From Nemania diffusa (Eukaryota > Ascomycota > Sordariomycetes > Xylariales > Xylariaceae): a stretch of DNA of 64,000 nucleotides. Each line of letters opens with the position of its first letter. The stretch's first letter is position 1. Location: the NCBI GenBank assembly GCA_038501195.1, contig JBBPUQ010000001.1:4402001-4466000 (forward strand), in the 5' to 3' direction. Shown in pieces: positions 36,338 to 49,000 of this stretch. The position numbers were made by a program, and so were the translations under genes. The notes beneath the pieces are model-generated. The model saw only the letters and a program-made list of their open reading frames with translations. It had not been told where the DNA came from and ran no database searches.

Positions 36338-38632
36338 TGTTGTGGTGTTCAGGACAGGCTGATGGGCCGCCTCGGCCAAGCTGCTTAGAATACAATTCGC
36401 ACCAAGCCCCTAACACCAACACATTCCCACCACTCCAAGTTGCTACTACTCAGTATGCTGGATTCTTCGCTCGTGAGAGCTCAAGCCGCTGTCGATTGTT
36501 GTGGTAGAGAAGACCAGCTCGATCGGTAAATTCCAGGGCGTGTAAGTGGAGGTGCACCAGGCATTGAAGAAAAAGAGGACGGTTAAGGGAGAAAAAAAAA
36601 CGTGAGAAATCATGAAGATGACCCGGCCGGGTCTGTCCTAGGGCACGTAGACGCTCACGTTCCGCATTTCAGCACTTCCTGCGTACATATGCGCACGTAC
36701 GGTGGCTGTAGCTGAACCCGATGCCACGAAATGAAGACTTCGCCTGGGTGTCTACAAGTATGTACGTATAAGTCCATCTGTCACAGATTCGCGCCAGCCA
36801 CGAATCCGGGTAAGATAGGCTGTGTTTCTCATCAAGCTAGGTAGATAGTCAGCATTACCTGCTGGCGCGCTGGTCAACTTCGTCCTAAACAGGTATTCTG
36901 TAACCGTATGTATGTCGGTAGCTATTCAGTGGTGAGGTAGGATGCGGAGTAGGTGGCTTGCTCAAGACCAATTATCTGGCCTGGATGCATGTATATAGAC
37001 TGGGTACTTCATACTAAGACTGCAGGCCCCATGTTCGAACAAGGCTCCTTAGTTTCGTGATTTACGGATCCTCAAGACTACCGACATGACTAAGGATCTT
37101 GTGTTATACTTGCATCACGGCGTAGTCTGTCCCGTCTACGCCAAGAGCCTACTTACACGGTTAAGAAACATGACGATAGGCGCCCATCCCCACGGAGATT
37201 GTGACTTGTAGATATCACCTCGCGAATAAATTTTGAGCACGTATGCATGTGCATTTTCTATGCAGTGCTCTGTTGTATCGCAGAGCGAGAGAAACGGTAA
37301 ATGCTACCCTTGCATTGAGCTGAGGCACGTCTCACTTGGGGCCAAGATTAAAAAAAAAAGGGGGGACTCCTGCATGGGTCTAGATCCTTTACGCCAAATA
37401 TATCTTGTACATTCATAGAACCTCGAAGCTAGCTGGGGGCGGTAACTCTCAGCCCTGCTATTAAAGGCAAACGGGGGGTCGCGCTTTGGATCATCTAGAG
37501 TCTTGATAGAGAACGATGACGATGTTCGAGAATCTAGAGAGACCCTTATCGGTTTGTTTCGCCTCTGTCCATGTACGAATCGAAACTACATTCATGGAAG
37601 GATGCTGCCGATAGGTAAAAATCGTACAGCGACTACCTATACTGTGTAAGACGGAGTGTGGCGGACCTCTATGTCATCTTACTAAACTACATGCAGCGTA
37701 GCCCATCAAGACGTAAGACATGAATCCTATTCAATATCGTAAATCACATAAATATATCTGCTTATGTACATACGTACGTATAAGTTAACTGCCCGTGATT
37801 ACTTTGTAGTTTATCATTGAATGCTATTGTTGCCTATCTACCTTAGGTCTTGTCTTGCTATACAAGTAAATATTAAAACTAATCTGCATCTCAGAGAAAA
37901 AAAGGAAAAAAAAGGGGGGGAAAAGAATGCACCGAGTCGTGCGTGAGAGCACTGTATGCTAGATAGGTCCTAATTCTTTTTTTTTTTATGGTGGGGGCCG
38001 AAGGAGAGCGAGCTGCTGCGGTCTATCCTGTAGCCTAGAGAGCAAGCAATCGGCTATCTAGGACTGCAGTCAAACCCCGATTCTTCTAGATATGGACTAC
38101 TTTCTTTCCAATATTGGTTGTTAGCAGGTTAACCAAAAGGCCCGAGAGGTCTTATATCATCCCACCCCGTTGAGCTTCAAATAAATCATCACCATCACGT
38201 AGCCGTGGCGCATTGAGCGAGGCAGACCTGAACAATATTTGTCCCTCTATCAAGTTTAAAGGGTAACATCTCCCCTGCAGTATGTTATAGTTAAAAAAGT
38301 AGAATTATAATTGTGAACATATTTATCATTAATAATAACCACTTCATTCTTGATTCATCAAAGTACAATTACACTGCTTAGTCCCTAATCATCACAAATA
38401 TACAGCGAGCTGCCACCACCATCAAGGCAGACAAACCAGTTAGGTCAGCGTCTTAGCTAGACTGATATGTACCCGCGTGTGCCTGTTCCCAGGCTATGCG
38501 AATGAGCGAAGGCAGACAATAATGCGGACTATTGTGCGTCTCCAGAGCCTTGAACTTGCAGCGTACGTTTTACATACACTCAATAGCCTAGGGTGACACG
38601 GGATAACAGAGGTACGCATTTGAGGAACTTTG
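36338..38632. other. Gene-free intergenic region, 2.3 kb
   Basis: It lies upstream of the single-pass protein gene and downstream of the DUF726 gene (both minus). It contains mixed A/G homopolymer runs (37,896-37,924 with A and G tracts, T run at about 37,977-37,987) and AT-rich stretches near 38,280-38,400. No coding signal is recognised. The promoter of the minus-strand gene should be just above 36,337. Confidence 0.55.
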
Positions 38633-41600
38633 TTACGCAAATGTCATCGAGATTTCCTTTTCCTTACCGAAATCTTCATCCTCGTCTGCCCACGGGTCAT
38701 CCAGTGCTATATTCGGTGCTGTGTGAGACGTCTTGATCTCTGGACGTGTAGGGCCCAGTATACTCGCATAATCTTTGGTAGGGGGAGGGGTTGGCTCGGC
38801 ATCTCCAAAGGCTGTATCAAATGTCATTTGAATATCGTCTTGCTCGTGCTGAAAAGGATTGTCGTCGAACTGCCCTGATTGCAGTGTTGGCGTCCTATTA
38901 GCGCTCCTTGTTTCGTGCAGCGTGCTACGTGGATTCGATTGTGCAGATGGTGGTAGATCGAGCTTCATCGGCGGTTGGGTGGACGCCAACTCTTTGACTC
39001 GTAGCTCATCGTCACGCGCTAGCTCGGCGCGCATGGCGTCGACATCAAACAACACACCGTTATTGTTGCTACCTTTGTCTTCAGTGCGAGACTCATCTGC
39101 TCGTTTACTGTCTTCGTAGATCTCCCAATCCTGGCGCTCTGCTTTCTTCTTCCGGCTAAATATACCCCAACCGCCTTTTCCTTTCTTTGACTGCCCTTCA
39201 TTCTCTAGTTCTTTGCGGGCTTCTTCAATCTCGTTGATGAGCTCGATTTGTCGTTCTCGGTGGCGATCAGGATCAGGGTCTTCGATCTCTCCAAACTCGT
39301 CGCTTTCGACCACCCAGCCGCATTCTCGTAGAAGACGTGGCATAGCAGTTCGGTATTCCATATGGCCCTTGACGAATTTTGTGCAATCAAAGTTTTCTAC
39401 TCCCGGTAGCCCTTCTATGCTCGCTAGACCCGCTACTTTCCGTATACCACCATTTGTCAAGCGAAAGAGATAGCCGAGAATCCAGTCGTTTCGGTTATAT
39501 CCATTGACGAACCGACCGGCGACGACAACCCTAGCTCTAAGAAACTCCTCTTTCTTCACAACGATAGGTGCTCCGAAGAGATAAACGTTCTGGACGAGTC
39601 CATGTGCACCCTTTCGGGCGAGCTCAAGGAGACAAGAGAAGATAACACGCGAACCAAGGGAGTACCCTACGAGAGTGATGGGGCGGGTCCCTAGATTTCG
39701 GTCTATCAAAGAATCTGCGAGAATGAGGCCAGAAGCCCACGCTCGATCCAGTGATACTGCCCAGGGATTGTCAATCAAATACGCAAGTTTTGACAGCACA
39801 ACTGGTAACTGGAGGGCGGCCATCAGACTGATCAAGATGGTGCTACCCAGCACCTGCTGAAGACCTTGGGTAAGAGCCTAACATGATGAGCTAAGTGCTG
39901 CCTTAATTCTCTAAGTGGGTTACTCACTTCGGTTGCTAGAATGTTGATTGTGTCGCCCATACTCGTAAGTAATTCTGGCTCCCACAAAATGGAATATAAG
40001 TCGCCCATAATGGGATCGACTGTACTGAATGGTAAACGAACATCGTCCACTTTGCTAGTCAGCCATCCGGAAATGGTCAAAATGAGATTGACTCGCTTGT
40101 TGTTGTTAAGTGGCCTATACTCAAAGGTCTTCACGGCACCTGTCCTGCGGCCCGCCGCCTTACCGCCTATGAAACTTCCAGAAGCAGCGGCACCGGATGT
40201 AATGATGGCGGTTCCTCCAGCCCCTGCTAAGAAAGAACTTGTCCCTCCGACGCCAATCGTCGTAAACCCGGCTGCTAGACCGGCGCCGATGAGAGGTGCC
40301 AATAACCCTGCGGAAAGGCCAATCACGAGGCCGCCACCGACCGTAGCCAACCCCATCATCACATAGCGCTTCCTAAGAGCTAGCTTCCTTCGATTTTCGA
40401 GGTGTTCTTCCTCATTCCAATTCTCCTGCTCGGCCTGTTGTTGCATTTCTAAGGCATCCGTTACACGTTTCTCGAATCTGCATATGTCTATCCAAGGGAC
40501 TTCCAAATCATTGCCTACTCGTTCTAACAGCACTCTTGATCGCGCATCATACGTTCCATCAGCTATCAGGACAAGGAAGAGGTCACAAAGCACAGTCCAT
40601 CGTAGGTCTATATCAATATTGTCGGTGGTGGGTAGTTGCGATGGCGTCCTAACTTCTGGCATCTCGTCACCCTCGTGGCTCTCGTAGGGTGGTGGCGGTT
40701 CTGCTGATGCCTCTTGACTGGGATCACTAGAAATAGAGACCGAGGAGGTATTATGGCGTGATGATTTGGGTGTTGAGGCCGGGGTGGTTTCCGCTACGGG
40801 ATTCTTCACCCTCGCATTTTGCATAAGGGTAGGTGTAAGGTCAGCAGGCTGGACGCCGTGCTCGGACAGCTGTTCTATCATGACTTGCTCTGCTGAGCTG
40901 ATATCCATATGCGCATATAATCGAACCATGATCTTTTGCGACCACATCTTCATGGTTTCGACGGCCAACTGTAAATCTTTCTTCGCCTTCTTGAGGTGTT
41001 CGAGCTGCTCCATATCTTTTACCATATTAGCCAATTCCAAGCGAGTGATGCCGACGTAGGCTATCCTCTGTCCTTCTGTCAATAAGTCCTTGGTCGCTTG
41101 TAGTTGAGAGACAGCATCGCGCTGTTCCTCATCCATTTCAGTCATGCTTGTTGATTTGACATTATTGAAAAGATACCGTGTATTGTCATCCATACTCGTC
41201 TCGGACTCTGCATCATCATCATCTATGACTCGAGTATACCCTTTGCCCGCGCCTCCAAGCCCGGCATATCCGTACGCATCATCTTCATCCGGATTGTGCT
41301 CTTTTGCTATAAGTCTATTATCATCGTCATATATGTCGTAAGGGGCATAGGCTGGCATGGTTTGCCATTCGTCATCCGTATTGTCGCCCTCCTTTTCTTT
41401 TGGCGCTGTAAGCTGTTGGTGAGAGAACTCCGAGACTTCGAGATTGTTGCTTGCCGTGCTAACGTCCCGGCTGTGGTCCACACGAGCTTTCTCTGCCTCC
41501 ACTGCTTGCTTATTTGCTTGTATTTCCTTGATCGACGGCCCTGATATGGCGTGGACTTCTTTGCTCAAAGTATTCCTGCGTCTACTGGTATCTATAGATT

Positions 41601-42108
41601 GTGGCTTCACGTTCCGAGATAGGCTGACCGCCGCAGTTTGGCCCTCCTCTCCGCATTCGACGGGGGGCGGTTGTTTCGAGGTAGATGCATCGTCTGGGTC
41701 ATGTTCTTTCTCGCTGTGTAGTCTGTTCGGCTCGCTCGTTTTGGTGGTAGCATTCGTCAACGGCGATGTCGGCTTCTCGTCTACCGGTTTGCTGCCTACT
41801 CCTGATTCTGGCGTTTCCGACGACTCTGCCTGCAAAGTCCCGTCACGAATTATACCTGATGCCTTGGGAGCGGCTCTGCTCTCGAGGGGGCGAGTCGTAG
41901 TAGGGCCCAGAGCATCATCTTCACTTTTCTTGTCATTCTCCACAGGGCTTACGTATTTTCGGATGGGCAGCCCGAAATCGTCAAAGTCAGGGATACCGGC
42001 AGCCGCCATGGATGGTTTTGTTTTCTGCGCATGTGGGTGATCCTTCTTGGACTCTGGTACAGGTTTTCTCGATTTAATCTTGGAAAGGGAATTGGCGGCC
42101 TGGGTCAT
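38633..42108 (-). CDS. DUF726 / TMCO4-like membrane protein with alpha/beta-hydrolase signature
   Basis: Two exons on the minus strand: 42108-39928 and 39877-38633, joined across a 50-bp intron (GTGAGT...TGTTAG, phase 0); 1,141 residues. The N-terminal 430 residues are low-complexity and charged. A glycine-rich hydrophobic region follows (around YVMMGLATVGGGLVIGLSAG and IGAGLAAGFTTIGVGG), probably a membrane hairpin. Then comes the conserved DUF726 region: FEYRPLNNNKRVNLILTISG, LIDNPWAV, and the nucleophile elbow GYSLGSR with Ser near residue 800. The C-terminus is acidic. The family includes human TMCO4 and yeast Mil1, the latter linked to clathrin adaptors; a lipase-like fold is predicted but an enzymatic activity is not proven. 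Reading the two frames as separate genes would be an error; the intron joins them. Confidence 0.92.
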
Positions 42109-42972
42109 TGTTCAGGGATCAACACGACAAGACAAAATGTGAGGTTCCAGGCGTCGTTTCCATTCCCCACATTCATGTCAGTAATAGGTTTAGATGAGTT
42201 TCTCGTACCTACGGTCGGTTCCTATTGCTAGTCTATAAGTAGATAGGTTCGTAGTCAGCAGACACAACTCCGCAGTAACGTAGGCATACGTACCTCATGT
42301 ATCTACAGTAGGTATATGTATATGTGTGAAAGGAGGTAGGTAGGTATACCGACCATACCCTGTAGATAGTTTGGTGCTGCAGACCTACATGTACGTACAT
42401 AACCTGGGTACTAATGGAGATCTTGCTGTTGTTCGGATCGAGTTAAGACATTTGCTGTCGTAATGTACCGCCAGCAATATTATTTGGGGAATGTAGACAC
42501 TGACTATCGGTGCTAGCCTACATACATGTACCTAGGTAGGTACCTACTATAAGTCACCATTCTTGGGTACCTGGTAACAGTACCGTGCAGTGTTACCTAC
42601 CCCTGAGCGGGTTGCGAAACGCCAAACCTCCACTGTGGGTAACTACCTAGGTACCTATTAGGTAGTTAGCAATTCACTTACCTACTTAAGTATATACTAT
42701 AAACCTAGGGCCTAGGCATATGTAGGTAGGTACCTGCAATGCAGATGGAGTTAATCTGCGTACAAAGCTCGATCGGTGTTAACCATAGGTGCTATTACCC
42801 TCCCTCTTGATCTTTCATTCATGTGGGGCTGGGCGCCTTATGGCTTCGAGAAATATTATTACATTGCTCGTGGCATCGCCAATTGTTCGAGCCTATGCAG
42901 ATTCCCAGAAACGCCATGCCAATGCTTCCCTATTCCGCTGATACTGGAAACCTACCTAAAGTACACAGGCCG
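42109..42972. other. Intergenic region rich in palindromic CCTAGGTAGG motifs
   Basis: About 860 bp between the DUF726 start and the UTP23 stop (both minus strand). It is unusually dense in TACCTA/TAGGTA words: for example TACCTAGGTAGGTACCTAC at 42,529-42,547, CTACCTAGGTACC at about 42,643-42,655 and GTAGGTAGGTACC at 42,722-42,734. It should hold the DUF726 promoter. Confidence 0.6.
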
Positions 42973-44105
42973 TTATACGTCATCCGCCGAAGTGTCCATC
43001 GGAACATCACCATCCTGTTCGGTGGTAGTAGCTGTCTTCGACTTGTGTTTGCGCCGCCGCTTTCGCCCTGAAGCGTCTCCGGCGGATTCTCCCGGTAGTC
43101 CACTATTCGGCTCCGCCTCCTCTGGCCCGGTTGCTTCAGTTGTCTTTGTTTGCTTTTTTAGATCGCGCTGTGGCACATTCTCCCTTTTCTTCTTCTTTAC
43201 CGACAATGGGTTTGGTTCCTTGCGGCCGTATGCCTTCTTCTTTTCGGGTTTGGTCCCCTCCGCCTTTTCCTTTGCACCGCCATTATCATCGTCGTCTGTG
43301 TCTTCTTGCTGCCTCTTTCTCTTTCCCCCTGACGACTTTAGTTCTGCAGTAAATTTGGCCTTTTCATCACGCGAGCGAGCTTTTGTAGTGGTCGAAGATG
43401 CTGGTTCCATAATGAGGACAGAGCGGCGGATGTAGAGCAAGGGCACGACCTGGATGCCGTTCCGCATCGAGGATCGGACTTCGTCATCGTTGATTGCGCA
43501 CACATAGCGGTGTTTGTTAACTCCATTTTTACCCGGGTCGACTACGGAGTGAAGGCAATCTACCTCTTCTATTTTCAACGTGGGGTTAGTGATTGTCCCT
43601 CAAGATAAATGTTCTGCGCCCGTTCGAGAGTACGTGGGAGTAGATCAACCTCAAGAGGAAAGAGAAGACTGCGTACCAAGAGGTTCAGGGTAGTCGGAGG
43701 GATGATGCCCGCATCGTCGTCGCTCCACCCGTTCCTTCGCGAATTCGATAACAGCCCTTATGCTGGGTTCATCCTTTCTTGCATACAACCATCTCATCGA
43801 GCACTGAGTTATTACTACGCAAATGTATTAGTATGGCGCCCGCAAGCCGAAAAGAGAATATGGACGCACACAATTTCGTGCTACCGTGTAGAGTCGCCTT
43901 CAGTATGTGATCAATGTCCATCTTGCTACGGATGGCTGCCTCGAGGAACTGGCTATCGCATAGGACTTGGTAGGGTTCGCGGAAGCCGAAGTTAATCTCT
44001 GGTAAAGGGGTTAGTTTGGCAATGCACTGGAGGGAGGAATGTTCCTCACTCACCATATTGATTCATCAGCCGCTTGTACTGCTTCGACCTCTTTGCGCGC
44101 GGCAT
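42973..44105 (-). CDS. utp23: rRNA-processing protein UTP23 (PIN-like domain, small-subunit processome)
   Basis: Four exons on the minus strand: 44105-44054, 43998-43870, 43814-43677 and 43568-42973; 304 residues. Introns are 55, 55 and 108 bp. The third exon was placed by family logic: donor GTGCGT at 43869 and acceptor GCGTAG preceded by an ideal TACTAATAC branch point restore STKLLITQCSMRWLYARKD. The product opens MPRAKRSKQYKRLMNQY and continues FGFREPYQVLCDSQFL, ITQCSM, ERVERRRCGHH, DCLHSVVD and KHRYVCA, then VPLLYIRRSVLIMEP. The cysteines and histidines of ITQC, RRRCGHH and DCLH match the family's zinc site. The tail is lysine-rich and nucleolar in character. UTP23 is needed for early pre-18S processing and snR30/U17 release. 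Confidence 0.93.
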
Positions 44106-44870
44106 CTTCTCGCGTCCTCTGATTCACTAGAGGAGGTGTAGGTATAATATAACAGAGGACGGAATAGATAGGTGTAATGAACTCTTCACTGTTGCTGCTC
44201 CGAGAGAGGCGTTGTAAGGCTGTAGCCGAGATGGTTGAACAAGCTACCTACTGGTAATCTACAGAGCATCTTTTTTGTAAGATAGACAATGAGGTTGCAC
44301 CTTGAGCTAAGTAGATAGGCTTCAAATTTCTTATCGAGATAATTCAAAGTGGGGCACTTTACCCCACCGTTGCTTGGCACCTACCTACAGTACAGATAAT
44401 ATTGTAGGTACTTGTTGAAATACCTACACTTCCACAGCACAACTTACAATATTAGTCCTAGCCAGTGCCGTTCCCTGATCCTTCCCTACGAGGGTCTACA
44501 TGTTTGTTGTTCTTACTTGCTGTCCCCTGTCTCAATATTATAGGATGCCTCGGACAACTCTCATCACCGGCGCGTGCGCGGATGATCTGTGTCGAGGGGC
44601 TCCAGTAACGCCGATCCCCGACGTGATGCCTCTAATGCCCCCATCAGCCTACCTCGTGTGTATAAAAGCATCGCTCGAACGCCAGACCCGTCGTAACGCT
44701 TCCTGATGTGATACCTGATACGTTAAATAGCCCAGTCTGAACTACCAAAGAGGCCCGTGAGGCCCATGCCAAACTCCTTAAACCTACGTAGATATACTGC
44801 GTCGACATACTGCGGCTACGACGCTGATGTCGTCAAGTTTCCCTGTACTCATAGTCATCGCCATTAGTCT
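44106..44870. other. Intergenic region between UTP23 and PTC7-like genes
   Basis: About 765 bp, both neighbours on the minus strand. It should contain the UTP23 promoter just above 44,105. Open frames at 44,186-44,380 and 44,500-44,706 carry no recognised content. Confidence 0.5.
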
Positions 44871-46089
44871 TTAAAACGAATCGGTCACCATGTCGAAGCG
44901 ATACGACTTACCACCCGCACTAGCTAGCCCTTCTTCGATGGCTTGCTCCATGAATGGACTCTCGGCAAAGGGATCGGTTGCAATTACTTTGGCCGCCTTC
45001 ATGAGCTCCTCAGCAATAAACGTCATCCCACCATTTGCGCCGTGGGTGCGATCACCGCAAGCTTGGCCACCTTCTCCAGCCTCCCAGCGCTGCACACTCT
45101 TTGACACGTTATCGATAATCTCGTGCTCCCAGAGGTTGTCCGTGACGCCGTCAGACATGGCGAGTACGATATCCCCTTCGGTGATATCTACGGCCTCGAC
45201 CATCGCATTTTGGTCTGGAGTATCTGGACTATTTGTGCCAAGCTGCCTCGGACAATCAAACCAATGCCGCTGTTCTTTTGTCTTGTATATTGTTTTCTGG
45301 GCCTTGGGGCGAACCACCATGACCTGCGAATCGCCTAAGTTCGTCACATATAACATCGGCATTATCGTTGATCGTGGATTCTTCAAGTCGCCTTTGTAGA
45401 AGAGCTGCGCACCACTGGCTGTGGTTGTTCCTAAACATTCATTAGGCCCAGACGTAGCCTTAACTGTTCGCTCGTATGCTATTTGCAAATATCGCTTCGG
45501 ATCTGGCTGGTAGGTAGATGGTCGGGCTTTGGCAATGTCCTCTTCCATGGCTGCTACCCAGAAGTGCAAGATCAACCTAGACCACAGACTTCAAGCAGTA
45601 TTAGCGAGACTAGTTACGAATATATCGACGACGAGAGGTGCGTTACCCAGCGTGGCCTTTCGGTCGAGAGGACCATGCGCCAACGCCATCATTAGCACAT
45701 ATGAAGTAGTCGCCAGCATAGACAGCGTCGTCTCCATTGGTGTATCCCCGGATAAGGTCGCCATGCACAAAAACACGTCTGTCACGGCTCTGATGATGGG
45801 TGCTTAGCGGATCTGAAAAGGAGCCGGACGGCGGCGAGAGAAACGGAGGAGGGAACGGTCTGGGCGGGCGCTTTGCGAAAAGCGCAAAGCCAGTCTCGAA
45901 ATAAAAGGGAAACTTCGGACAATAGTCGGCAAGAGTCGAGGTGCCATCGCCGGTAGTTCTCGTTGTACTAGGAAAAGATGACAGGCCACACTGGTGAATT
46001 AAAGACCATGTTGTTGAGGAGATATAGTAGTGTGGTCGTCGCGTCGGACCAAGGATGGAGGCCAGCTGAGGGAGAAATGACCTCCTCAT
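44871..46089 (-). CDS. PP2C-type protein phosphatase, PTC7-like (probably mitochondrial)
   Basis: Two exons on the minus strand: 46089-45647 and 45588-44871; 58-bp intron (GTAACG, branch CGCTAATAC, acceptor TTGAAG, phase 2); 386 residues. The junction rebuilds the PTC7 signature: SRPKGHAG followed by LWSRLILHFW. PP2C metal-binding motifs are visible: DYFICANDGVGAW (about 127-139), GTTTASG, VTNLGDSQVMVV and the late LAMSDGVTDNLWEHE. The N-terminus is basic, rich in R, S and T and lacks acidic residues, fitting a mitochondrial presequence. Yeast Ptc7 dephosphorylates Coq7 to promote ubiquinone synthesis; that this orthologue does the same is inference. The first exon would be lost if the ATG inside the downstream frame were taken as start. 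Confidence 0.92.
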
Positions 46090-49000
46090 CCCCGCGATGC
46101 ACGCACGCGGGCCGAGAGAGACCCGTTAACAGAGACCTTGGTGCCAACCTAGAGCAGGTCGCTAGACATGGAAGTAAAGATAATAAGAGTTAATCGTACG
46201 AAATGGGCGTCTTACTACCCATGACGGGATGGTCTAGGTAGCCCAGGTGGTTCGAGGACGAGAGTCCAGTACGGACGTCCGATAAGAGCGACACTGACGA
46301 AGCTTATCGATACAAAAAGCGAGTTACCTGCCTACGTATGTTAGGGTAGTATTGTTCGGGACCCTTGCAGAATTAGACGCATGTGATGGTACCTAGCAAA
46401 AGCACAGGCGGGCGGGTGTAAGTAGGTGAGTATTGGTCGCATACACAGGTAGGTAGGAATTGTAACGGATGAAGGTTATTGTAACGCTAAGCCATGCTCT
46501 TACCTGCCAAGTTTCTTTTTAGGTATATTATTATGATGTGTTATAATATTATCATATCACGCATCTCTACTTACCTGGTAAGTTGTAACACGACAAGCTC
46601 ATTTCACTAGCCGGGTCCACTTACCTGGATACGTACATAGTAGATCGAGGGTTCTTATCTAATCCATACTGTCGGTCCTACGCATAGTCGGGCATCGCGT
46701 AAGTTTGTCTGTATTGTAGGTAGGTGGTGTTAATTAATATTACCGACTCGAAATATTGACTGACACACAAACCCAGTACTCCCTTAGATGCCCCTGGTGA
46801 CAATATTACGATCATATTTTAACTTAGTACCTAGATAATGTTATGAGCCATTCTACATACTAATGAGGCTGGGGTAGGAAGACAACGTCATCTTGTGTGT
46901 AGTTGTCATCTCATAATAGAACGCTAAGTCAGCACTACTTAAGCCAACGTAACTAGAAATGTTTCTACATTACCGACCTTGATACGGTACAAACTACGAT
47001 TTCCAGCCTACACGAGACTATTCCGACGTAGAATGTAGAAATTGAGATAGGGTAGAGATTATCGGTGCCTCGGATTAGATTAGATACTAATAGTAAGTCT
47101 ACCTCTCGCTTCAAGCATAAATTAGGGATCATGTCTAATATATTATGCTTACTTTTCCAGAATACCGGGAGGCGATGATATTGAGTTGATATCTACGCGA
47201 CTCTGGATCCTATCTAGTGGTAGTTGATTCATTATGGCTACGGTTTAATAATGCGGGACTGCCTCCGATACTGTACTTAATCACGATGCCAAGATAATAA
47301 GTAGATAATCAGAGTAGGTACAGAACTGCAGGTACCTTAAATCCCCGACTGAAAATTGGAGCATCTCGGTGAGGTAAAGGCACACTCAAAGCTTAACCTC
47401 AGAGTTGATACAAGGTGCAGGTACTCTAGCCACGGTACTGGTGTGAACTATGCATTGTACTCTGTATAGAGTAGGTACAGAGTAGCGTGGCTTCAATTGA
47501 AATGTCTCTGCCTAAAATTGGGGGTTAGGTAACCGAAAATTGCAAATGCATGACACCATCAAGGCGCCATTAAAGGAACACACTAGTGCGCGCATACATA
47601 GATAGTTTACTGAGATTAGCAACCGACCCGCAGCTTTGTTGACGACACTCAGCTCGTTAACTGACGTAATGTAATGTGTGTATATCGTATATCGTATACT
47701 TACAGTATCTACATATGTAAGCATCTTCGCCTACAAGTACTTACAGATAATCCTTCACGCTAGTGCATGTATGGCGCCGTACCATCCGGTTGCTGCCGGC
47801 TAGCCAGACAAGGACTGATGCGCGCAAGGGTGAGGGCTGATCGGAAGAAATCAAGAATACCTACCAAGGTATGTAATGTATGCGTACGCATACAGCCTCC
47901 AGTAAATCAAACATACTTATGAACAGTGCGACTTAGGACTGGATGTACTATCATCATGTCATGGCAGTATGTATGTGCTTTGACACGGACTACAGACTAC
48001 TTACTAAGGAGGAGGGTATTGTGTACGTAGTAGGTGGATAGAAGTCGATCTGTTTGATTTTCCTTTCAGCTTTATTCCTTCTCTTATGTCTTACATATGT
48101 TCCTTGACCGGCTCTTTTCTTATTACCTTACCTACTTGCAAATCCGATGACCGACGCTTCCGTGAGCAATACCCCCCGAAGCATAATTCCGCCCTAGGAA
48201 CCTAAGTTATAATACTACGCTATTGTACATACATACATACATACATACGTACATTACATAGAGGCTGCCTGGCCTCCCAAGCCTTCCTTCATTGCACCCG
48301 GCATGCTGAGGTCAGCATTTTGCTGCAGCCCATTGCCCACGCCAAGAAGACGGCATCGTCTATTCTCTCGTGTTGCGTCGATACCAAGGGCCACCACGGT
48401 CAGGACAAGTCAGGCGTGTCGCAGGCTGCCGACTCAAATTACAAGCCCCGGACCTTAAGGCTTTTTCCCCTTTCCCCTTGCCTGGTGCGGATGGCTTTCC
48501 ATTAATTCGTATTTGCGTGTCGATGTGGATATCGCGCATGCGGTGCCACTCAGATCCCGTGAAGCTACAAAACTCCCTCGTGCCCACATTCTGCTGGTAT
48601 AGTCACACTATAGTCGCATGTGCTGACTGTTGGCTCGTTTTTTTCCGCCGGAAGCAAAACTAGGTGGTTGGTTATACTTGTCGTCGACACCCTCATATTC
48701 TATCTTTTTTGTTGTTCTTTCCTCGCCCTTTTTATTATTATTATTTTCCCTTTTTCTTTCCTGTTTACGTCATTCTCTTCCCTCTAACCAGCAACGCGGG
48801 CGGACAACGAAGTGACCGACGAGGCTACTCCTCAAGGGCTATCCCGCCTTTTCCGTTGCATTTAAGCAAACGTTCACGCAAGTCGAACTCAACCTCGAAC
48901 CTAAAAGTGTGGAGGAAGATTCTGGTTTGTCGGGACCCCCCGGGTTCTTGACCAGAAGCTGGTACAGACAAGATGGTCAGAAAACGCGGTTAGTATATTT

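Noticed and set aside
41444..42040. 198-codon plus-strand frame
   Set aside because: Antisense shadow of the low-complexity N-terminus of the DUF726 protein.
42776..43435. 219-codon plus-strand frame
   Set aside because: Ser/Phe-rich antisense shadow of the lysine-rich UTP23 tail.
48961..48995. Short upstream exon for the CAF120-like gene beginning at the ATG of ATGGTCAGAAAACGCG with a GTTAGT donor
   Set aside because: No in-frame acceptor or homology supports it, and the ATG at 49985 already gives a plausible N-terminus.
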